A stretch of DNA of 64,000 nt from Mytilisepta virgata. Lineage: Eukaryota; Mollusca; Bivalvia; Mytilida; Mytilidae. The DNA lies in contig JAPWFG010000020.1 in NCBI GenBank assembly GCA_028015205.1, positions 2,914,001-2,978,000 of the forward strand, in the 5' to 3' direction. Positions 57,260-64,000 of the stretch are shown piece by piece. The first letter of the stretch is position 1. Each line of letters begins with the position of its first letter. Under the pieces are notes generated by a model. It searched no databases, was not told the DNA's origin, and saw only the letters and a program-made list of their open reading frames with translations. Position numbers and translations under genes: made by a program.

Positions 57260-59728
57260 AGCTTTTTATACGACCGCAAAATTTTTGCGGTCGTATATTG
57301 GTATGACGTTGGCGGCGTCGTCGTTGTCGTTGTCATCGTCGTCCGAAGACATTTGGTTTTCGCACTATAACTTTAGTATAAGTTAATAGAAATCTATGAA
57401 ATTTAAACACAAGGTTTATGACCACAAAAGGAAGGTTGGGATTGATTTTGGGAGTTTTGGTCCCAACAGTTTAAGAATTAGGGGCCAAAAAAGGGCCCTA
57501 TAAGCATTTTTCTTGGTTTTAGCACAATAACTCTAGTATAAGTAAATAGAAATCTATGAAATTTTAACACAAGGTTTATGACCACAAAAGGAAGGTTGGG
57601 ATTGTTTTTGGGAGTTTTGGTCCCAACAGTTTAGGAATTAGGAGCTAAAAAAGGGCCCAAATAAGCATTTTTCTTGGTTTTTGCACAATAACTTTAGTAT
57701 AAGTAAATAGAAATCTGTGAAATTTAAACACAAGGTTTATGACCACAAAAGGAAGGTTGGGATTGATTTTTGGAGTTTTGGTCCCAACAGTTTAGGAATT
57801 AGGGGCCAAAAGGGTCCAAAATTCAACTTTGATTTCATCAAAAATTTAACTATTGGGGTTCTTTGATATGCCGTATCTAACCGTGCATTTAGATTCTTAA
57901 TTTTTGGTCCAGTTTTCAAATTGGTCTACATTAAGGTCCAAAGGGTCCAAAATTAAACTTAGTTTGATTTTAACAAAAATTGAATTCTTTGGGTTCTTTG
58001 ATATGCTGAATCTAAACATGTACTTAGTTTTTTTTATTATGGGCCCAGTTTTCAAGTTGGTCCAAATCGGGGTCCAAAATTAAACTTTGTTTGATTTCAT
58101 CGAAAATTGAACTATTGGGGTTCTTTGATATGCCGAATCTAACCGTGCATTTAGATTCTTAATTTTTGGTCCCGTTTTCAAATTGGTCTACATTAAGGTC
58201 TAAAGGGTCCAAAATTAAACTTAGTTTGATTTTAACAAAAATTGAATTCTTGGGGTTCTTTGATATGCTGAATCTAAACATGTACTTAGTTTTTTTATTA
58301 TGGGCCCAGTTTTCAAGTTGGTCCAAATCAGGGTCCAAAATTAAACTTTGTTTGATTTCATCGAAAATTGAACTATTGGGGTTCTTTGATATGCCGAATC
58401 TAACCGTGCATTTAGATTCTTAATTTTTGGTCCCGTTTTCAAATTGGTCTACATTAAGGTCCAAAGGGTCCAAAATTAAACTTAGTTTGATTTTAACAAA
58501 AATTGAATTCTTGGGGTTCTTTGATATGCTGAATCTAAACATGTACTTAGTTTTTTTATTATGGGCCCAGTTTTCAAGTTGGTCCAAATTGGGGTCCAAA
58601 ATTAAAGCTAAAAAAGGGGTAAATTATTTTTTTTTTGGGGGGGGGGGCAATTCTCCACAGCATATTGTATTGCACAAGAAGCAAAAAATTGAATATAAAT
58701 TCAAATCATATGACCAATTCTAAGTTCTTTGATTTCAGTTATTCTGTGTCAGAAACCTATTATGTGTCAAATATTTGAAGAAATTTTCAATTGCACAGTA
58801 TTGTGCAATAGCAAGAAATTGATATGTGTGCCCTGTTATCAAAACTTTATTATTAACAAATTCCATTGGAAATTTGCCAATAACTCTAGTTTAATGAACT
58901 TATATATAAAATGTGCTGATGAAGCCTTTTTGTTTATCTCATCTAAACTGCTTTTAAATTACGTATATTTAAAATTTGCCATCCATGACTATGATGTCAT
59001 TTTCTATTTTAATATGTTATGGTATATTTAAATGAGAAATTGGGGAGGGGGCAATTTTTTTCTCATTTCATATTTCATAAATTAAAAAGAAAATTTCAAA
59101 TTTTTTTTAGCAAAAAAAAGGGAGGGGGTTACAATAAATTTTATTGTTTTTTGTTTTTTTTTGGGGGGGGGTCAATGTGCAACTTCATAGTGTATTGCAC
59201 AAAAGCTAAAAAAGGGGTAAATTATTATTTTTTTTTGGGGGGGGGGCAATTCTCCACAGCATATTATATTGTACAAGAAGCAAAAAATTGAATATAAATT
59301 GAAATCATATGACCAATTCTAAGTTCTTTGATTTCAGTTATTCTGTGTCAGAAACCTATTATGTGTCAAATATTTGAAGAAATTTTCAATTGCACAGTAT
59401 TGCGCAATAGCAAGAAATCTTCAATTGCACAGTATTGCGCAATAGCAAGAAATTGATATGTGTGCCCAATTTTAAATTTTAAATTGGTTATTTCTGATTT
59501 ATATATAAAAACAAATAATACTGATATGGTTTGAATAGGTAAATTAAAAATTTTTAAGTTCTTAGACAACATTCATTCTGTGTCAGAAACCTATGCTGTG
59601 TCAAATATTTATTCACAATCCAAATTCAGTATTGTATCAAGCTTGAATGTTGTGTTCATAATTGCCTTAACTATTCAGGGTTCGACATCTGCGGTCGTAT
59701 CTAACTGCGCCCAGCGGAGCATTTTATT
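57260..59728 (+). mobile_element. HC2 palindrome-capped repeat, copy 2 (2.5 kb)
   Basis: Same order and orientation as copy 1, with the identical 31-nt palindrome (57267-57297), three 145-bp units, then only about three 261-bp dimers (57815-58605), then T/G modules and the same tail (ctgcggtcgtat, ctaactgcgcccagcggag, catttta). Many stretches look nearly identical to copy 1. It begins about 20-50 bp after the likely SAP130 poly(A) site. Confidence 0.88.
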
Positions 59729-60266
59729 TTACTTACAAAAGAATTATAGAATACTTTCAGTCAGTTTCACTTGAATTTGTTTCACTATCTGATTTTGATT
59801 TACATGTAGAAGTTTAATTGTTCAGAAATGCATATCCATAAAATTGATTATTATTGCAGAAATTATAATTCAAACAGGTTATTTGTTTGATTTGTTATGA
59901 GATGAAAAAGTAGAGATAAAGAATGATATTTTACAGTGTTTGTTTTATTTCCTCTGTGGCACCAATGACAAGAACATGAATATATTACATTATAAATACA
60001 CTGGAAAATTTAATTTGTCAACAGAGATAAGATACATTTATTTCTCCTATTCTTGACGTGTTTAATTGGTGGGATAAAAATACTTAATATTTTTAACCAC
60101 CTCCCGGTGATTAAATTTCTACGTGGGAATTACCGCCGTTTTTTTCTACAGTTATATGACGATAAACTAGAGAAGTCCAGAAATGACGTATACATATATG
60201 TATGTAAACAAACTACATAGCAACAACATTTTCTTGAGGTTTTTGTCGAAAATCATAGGAGAAACA
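59729..60266. other. Intergenic sequence, nothing recognised
   Basis: AT-rich, no ORF or repeat ends supported. Confidence 0.4.
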
Positions 60267-60427
60267 GATTCTCCTTTAATTTACTCGTGAGTTATGGAAT
60301 TTCTCAACCCTCAATAGTTAAATTTTAGATTTTAACACCCTCGCAAATGCTTGCGTGTTGAAAATCGAAAATTTAACTATCTCGGGTGGAGAAATTCCAT
60401 AAGTCACTCGTACCTGAAGGAGAATCT
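60267..60427. mobile_element. Foldback element FB1, copy 2
   Basis: Arms of about 67 nt (60267-60334 and 60361-60427; shared cores agattctcctt, ttatggaatttctc, atagttaaatttt) pair with few mismatches. The arm text parallels the foldback at 12276-12413. Confidence 0.75.
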
Positions 60428-60630
60428 ATATTAAACCAATGAAGGACCCACAAAGCACATGCAACACAGAACAGGGAAGCAGGACAATTGTCCACTGGCA
60501 AACAACACATTTAATTATCTACAACATATAACAAAAAAAACCTAATGCACAAACACTTTGATTTACAAAGTCATTTCAGATGCTGAAGTCCCAAACAACA
60601 AAAAGAAAAAATGATCCAACATTTAATATA

Positions 60631-62174
60631 CACTGAACCGCAAAAGAAACGTCGCACAAAATGACATGTTCACATACATTTATTTCAAAGTGACATTTAT
60701 ATATTTTAAATTAATTTTTACAAAATTTAATGAATGATTTACAGTCTTTTGGTTACAATGTTCACAAAAACGTCACAATTGTCGCAACGTCACATGTTTT
60801 CAATGCTGTGCTCCCACGTCCGTTAATAACGTGTATGTCCTCCACCGGCACCAATTACTGCGGCACATCTTCGGTACATGGAGTTGATGAGCCGATTAAT
60901 AAACGCCATCGGAATACGTGCCCATACTCTCTGAAACGCTTGTGAAAGTTCAGCTGCAGTTGTCGGACTTGGCTGCTCATTATTCAACCGTCTTTGAACT
61001 TCGTCCCATAAATGTTCAATAGGGTTTAAATCTGGACTCAAAGCCGGCCAATCCATAACATTAATGTTATTCTGCTGTAGGAAGTCTCTTGTGGCTCTTG
61101 CGGTATGCGCACGTGCATTGTCCTGTTGGAAAGTCTTGTTTTGATGACGTGCGAAATGGGGCTGAACATGGGGTGTCAAGACTTGGTCGATGTAACGGGC
61201 AGCTGTTACGCCATTTCCTCTGCCTGGGTCAAGGTTCTGAAAGATGACTGGACCAAGTTTAACGTTAAGGCCGATTCCACCCCATACCATGATGCTAGGT
61301 CCTCCCCACGCGTCTGTTTCCAGAATGCAGCTGTCTTCGTAACGTTCCCCGCGTCTTCTCCACACTCTGGTTCTGCCATCGGGCATGTTGAAATGCAGTA
61401 ACGGCTTTCGTCAGAGAAGATGATGTTACGCCATTGTTGATTTTGCCAATTCTGTCGCTGAGTGGCCCACTGAAGACGAGCTTGACGGTGTCGAGGAGTA
61501 AGAATAGGTCCTCTTGCTGGACGGCGACATCTCATGTTTCTAGCAGCTAATTGCCGACAAACCGTATCATCACTTATGGGTCGTCCATGTGTTCCAACAG
61601 TGTTTCTGGCAGTTTCGGCAGCTGGGGTGAACCGATTCATCAAATGGTGACGAACAATGCCTCTATTCTCTCTAGGGGTAGTGACTTGGGGTCTACCACT
61701 CCGTAGACGGTCATTTGTGCTGTTTGTTGCATTGTACCGTGTCCGTAGACGTTCAATTGTTCGAACAGCACAGTTGAAGTCGTTGGCAATAACTCTGGCA
61801 GATTGCCCAGCATCCAATCGACCAATGGCCTGTTCTCTCTGTTGTGGAGTCAGACGTGGCATAGCTTCTGTGTCAACACTGATACTAACACTCTTTAATT
61901 TTCTCCGGCCTTTTTTACCCATAAAGGAGCATGAATTTCACGAACATTTAAGATTTAAGAAAAATTACCGCCAAGTGTGTCCCACGAGCGGTTTTAGGTA
62001 CGGTCGCTCTACGATATCAACTGAAAATTATTCAACCGAAAATTTAATTCACAGGTAATTTAATCTTACCTGGTGATGTAATCGTAATACTGATTATATA
62101 AAAATCATTAATTAATATTTATTTTGAATTTTGCTAACATTTTGAAAAAGCGACGTTTCTTTTGCGGTTCAGTA
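60631..62174 (-). mobile_element. Tc1-type DNA transposon, 1.54 kb, with perfect 24-bp terminal repeats
   Basis: 60632-60655 begins actgaaccgcaaaagaaacg, and 62150-62173 is its exact reverse complement over 24 nt. TA flanks both ends (60629-60630, 62175-62176). The outermost base differs between ends. A transposase gene fills the interior on the minus strand. The size, TA target and DD34E transposase all fit the Tc1 branch of Tc1/mariner. Confidence 0.93.
60823..61922 (-). pseudogene. Tc1-like DD34E transposase with one frameshift
   Basis: Starts at ATG 61920-61922 or perhaps the MPRLTPQQ methionine near 61864. The N-terminus has paired helix-turn-helix text (LTPQQREQAIGRLDAGQS; CAVRTIERLRTRY; DRLRSGRPQ). 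Catalytic landmarks are IIFSDES (first Asp), FQQDNARAHTA (second Asp) and SPDLNPIEHLWDE (Glu), with 34 residues between second Asp and Glu. The frame breaks once near 61385-61395, after ESRYCIS and before MPDGRTRVW, consistent with a one-base indel. It ends at TAA 60823-60825. Apart from that break the protein looks complete, so the copy is probably fairly young but not active as read. Confidence 0.9.
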
Positions 62175-63083
62175 TATATATACAACATGTGATAGCATAG
62201 GAAAAGGGTGGTATTTGACCATGCACTAGAGGCAACAGATCTCCCAAGAGCCAAACTGTTAGGTTGAATTACCAGGAAAAAAACAATAATGGCTAAAAAA
62301 ATATATTAATGAAAAAACACTATATCAAATCAAATTAAAATTCTTTATTCCTAATCAAAGGGCCCATAAAGAGTATGTCAATCAACATGAATCATGAAAG
62401 TCAAGCACACATACATATACCATACAAACAACCATTCACACTAATTTCTTATGAGTGAAGATAATTCAGGTAAAACACACACACAAAAAGCAAAAACAAC
62501 AGTAAACAGTATACAATATACCAAGAAGGAGAGAGTCAGCAAAAGAGGTATAACTAATATTTATTTATTTTACCTCTGGAAAATCTTATCCAAATAGTTA
62601 CAGAAGGCACATGTGTAATATAAAAATCTAGTTCCTCATTTGTTATTATCCACAGGAAAAGATTCTCTAAACTTATAATCTTCAGGTTTGGGTACTTTTG
62701 AAATAAAATTGTTTAAAAGTGAATTTCTTATGGGACATTCAAGAATAAATATCCTATTGTCATACACAAGAGGTTTTGTCCACCTCATGACTAGTGCACA
62801 TGAACCAAAAGACATAGATATTCATATGCAAAAGTCACCAAGGTCATGTGCTTATTAAGATAGAAATCGTAGTGTATGTACATGTAGATGCAGTTTTATT
62901 GCACCAGTGGTCTCAGATTCAGTATTATGGTCAACAAGAGGTAACGATTACAAAAATTAAGAGAGAGAGAATGGTTTTACTCGGTAGGTACTTTTGTGTG
63001 TCTAAAAATATCAAAATATACACTTGTATATACTGCCATTTCCCTGTTTTCTTCAAATCTCCACTGAAAAAGTACAAGAGAAA
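62175..63083. other. Intergenic sequence, nothing recognised
   Basis: AT-rich. The short open frame at 62848-63087 is unsupported. Confidence 0.4.
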
Positions 63084-63470
63084 CTAGAGGCTCCCAGGAG
63101 CCTGCATCGCTCACCTGGACTATGTCCATCTTGACTGACAGCCTGGAACATTGCTGTGAAGTTCCAATTGTCTCACTGGTTTCAACAAGAATATCATTCA
63201 GTGAACTTTCCCATTAGGTCATATGTAAAACTAAGTTCCGCTCTGGCAGCCATCTTGGATGGTAGACAGGGTCAACGGATATAATTCTGAAAGAGAACCA
63301 CCTAAGGACCATTGCTGCCTAGTTTTGTCCCAATTGGCCAAGTGGTTTCGGACAGGAAGATCTTTAAGTAAATTTTCTGTAGGGTCCTATGTTAAACTAA
63401 ATTCTACTTTGGCAGTCATCTTGGATGACGTGCTGGGTCATCGAATATAATTCTGAAAGAGTACCATGTT
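63084..63470 (-). mobile_element. HC1 repeat, copy H (reverse orientation, truncated)
   Basis: It reads ctagaggctcccaggagcct then gcatcgctcacctgg, the reverse complement of the HC1 3' cap. Inverted HC1 units follow ('cagccatcttggatgg', 'gggtcctatgttaaacta'). It stops at about 63470, where the TAATATTA palindrome cluster begins, so its 5' cap is missing. Confidence 0.8.
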
Positions 63471-63478
63471 GCATAATT

Positions 63479-63747
63479 TCTAATATTACTTATTCAATTT
63501 CTAATATTAGAAAATCAATTAAGAATATTACAAAATGAATTTCTAATATTAGAAAATGAATTTGAAATTGAATATTTAAATATATTACAAAATCATTTTC
63601 TAATATTATAAATTCTGAGCTTTTTTCTAATATTAGAAAATGAAGAATTTCTAATATTTATAAATAAATTAGTAATATTAGAAATGAGTAAGTAATATTA
63701 GAAAATGAATTTCTAATATTACAAATTCATTTTGTAATATTAGAAAA
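63479..63747. repeat. Cluster of TAATATTA / TTTCTAATATTAGAAA palindromes
   Basis: Nine exact TAATATTA occur in about 265 bp. The full 16-nt perfect palindrome TTTCTAATATTAGAAA occurs at 63498-63513, 63540-63555 and 63624-63639, with other copies losing only one flank. Spacers such as aaatgaattt recur irregularly. Confidence 0.85.
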
Positions 63748-64000
63748 TACCTCATTTTTGTCCACTTCAGTTGCCATACATCTTTGATATATTGATCAAT
63801 GACGAACAATTTTAATTTTTTAAAGCCGTTATTTTTATGTTCATAAAGTTAATCATAAACATAAAAGATTTATTTAAAGTCGGTTATACATATAAAAAAT
63901 ACAACATAAGCTCTGTAGAGCTTTTATCCGACATACATATAAGACGAGCACAATACATAAAACACACAAAACATAAAGCACATCATGCAAAATAAATAAT
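63748..64000. other. Window end, nothing recognised
   Basis: AT-rich sequence after the palindrome cluster. No feature supported. Confidence 0.4.

Noticed and set aside
61105..62058. Plus-strand frames of 98 and 133 codons
   Set aside because: They are antisense shadows of the Tc1 transposase.

Overview
This is a 64-kb piece of an animal genome. It is AT-rich, dense in introns and full of repeats. The host is most likely a bivalve mollusc, probably a mytilid mussel. That is my inference from the repeat families (elements opening with a hairpin followed by CGTCCGTC, and elements opening with a palindromic TATACGACCGC cap), which I recall from bivalve genomes but could not search. No bacterial, organellar or viral gene is seen.

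One host gene dominates. It is the plus-strand orthologue of SAP130, a subunit of the Sin3A histone deacetylase corepressor. Eighteen coding exons from 19227 to 55699 join in a consistent reading frame with GT-AG introns and give a protein of 964 residues (963 if the second of two tandem acceptors at 44221/44224 is used). The conserved C-terminal domain is encoded between 50137 and 55699. A promoter-like region and a probable non-coding first exon lie near 4.74-5.03 kb, so the first intron may be about 14 kb. A short candidate first exon of an unidentified minus-strand gene (4026-4114) lies about 0.7 kb upstream, suggesting a divergent promoter. The only AATAAA found between the stop codon and the next repeat is at 57202.

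Almost everything else is mobile-element sequence. (1) Eight copies of a hairpin-capped repeat family, called HC1 here: 15.9, 17.9, 23.7, 28.7, 31.3, 38.4 and 46.9-49.6 kb on the plus strand, and 63.1 kb reversed. (2) Two copies of a second family, HC2 (51.3-54.4 and 57.3-59.7 kb), opened by a 31-nt perfect palindrome and carrying dimeric 261-bp tandem repeats. (3) A broken Penelope-like reverse transcriptase gene at 21.2-22.7 kb and an inverted fragment of the same family at 13.1-13.3 kb. (4) A Tc1-type DNA transposon at 60.6-62.2 kb with perfect 24-bp inverted repeats and a transposase broken by one frameshift. (5) Many MITE-like or foldback elements (0.1, 3.0, 3.5, 12.3, 19.7, 26.0, 34.5, 35.5, 37.8, 46.3, 48.0 and 60.3 kb) and a 1.37-kb element at 8.7-10.0 kb. 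(6) Minisatellites, microsatellites and poly-T/poly-G tracts.

The strongest candidates for undescribed structure are the two hairpin-capped families, especially HC1 ends that carry splice-donor consensus, the higher-order repeat inside HC2, and the cluster of 16-nt palindromes at 63.5-63.75 kb. I saw no convincing tRNA, rRNA or CRISPR array.
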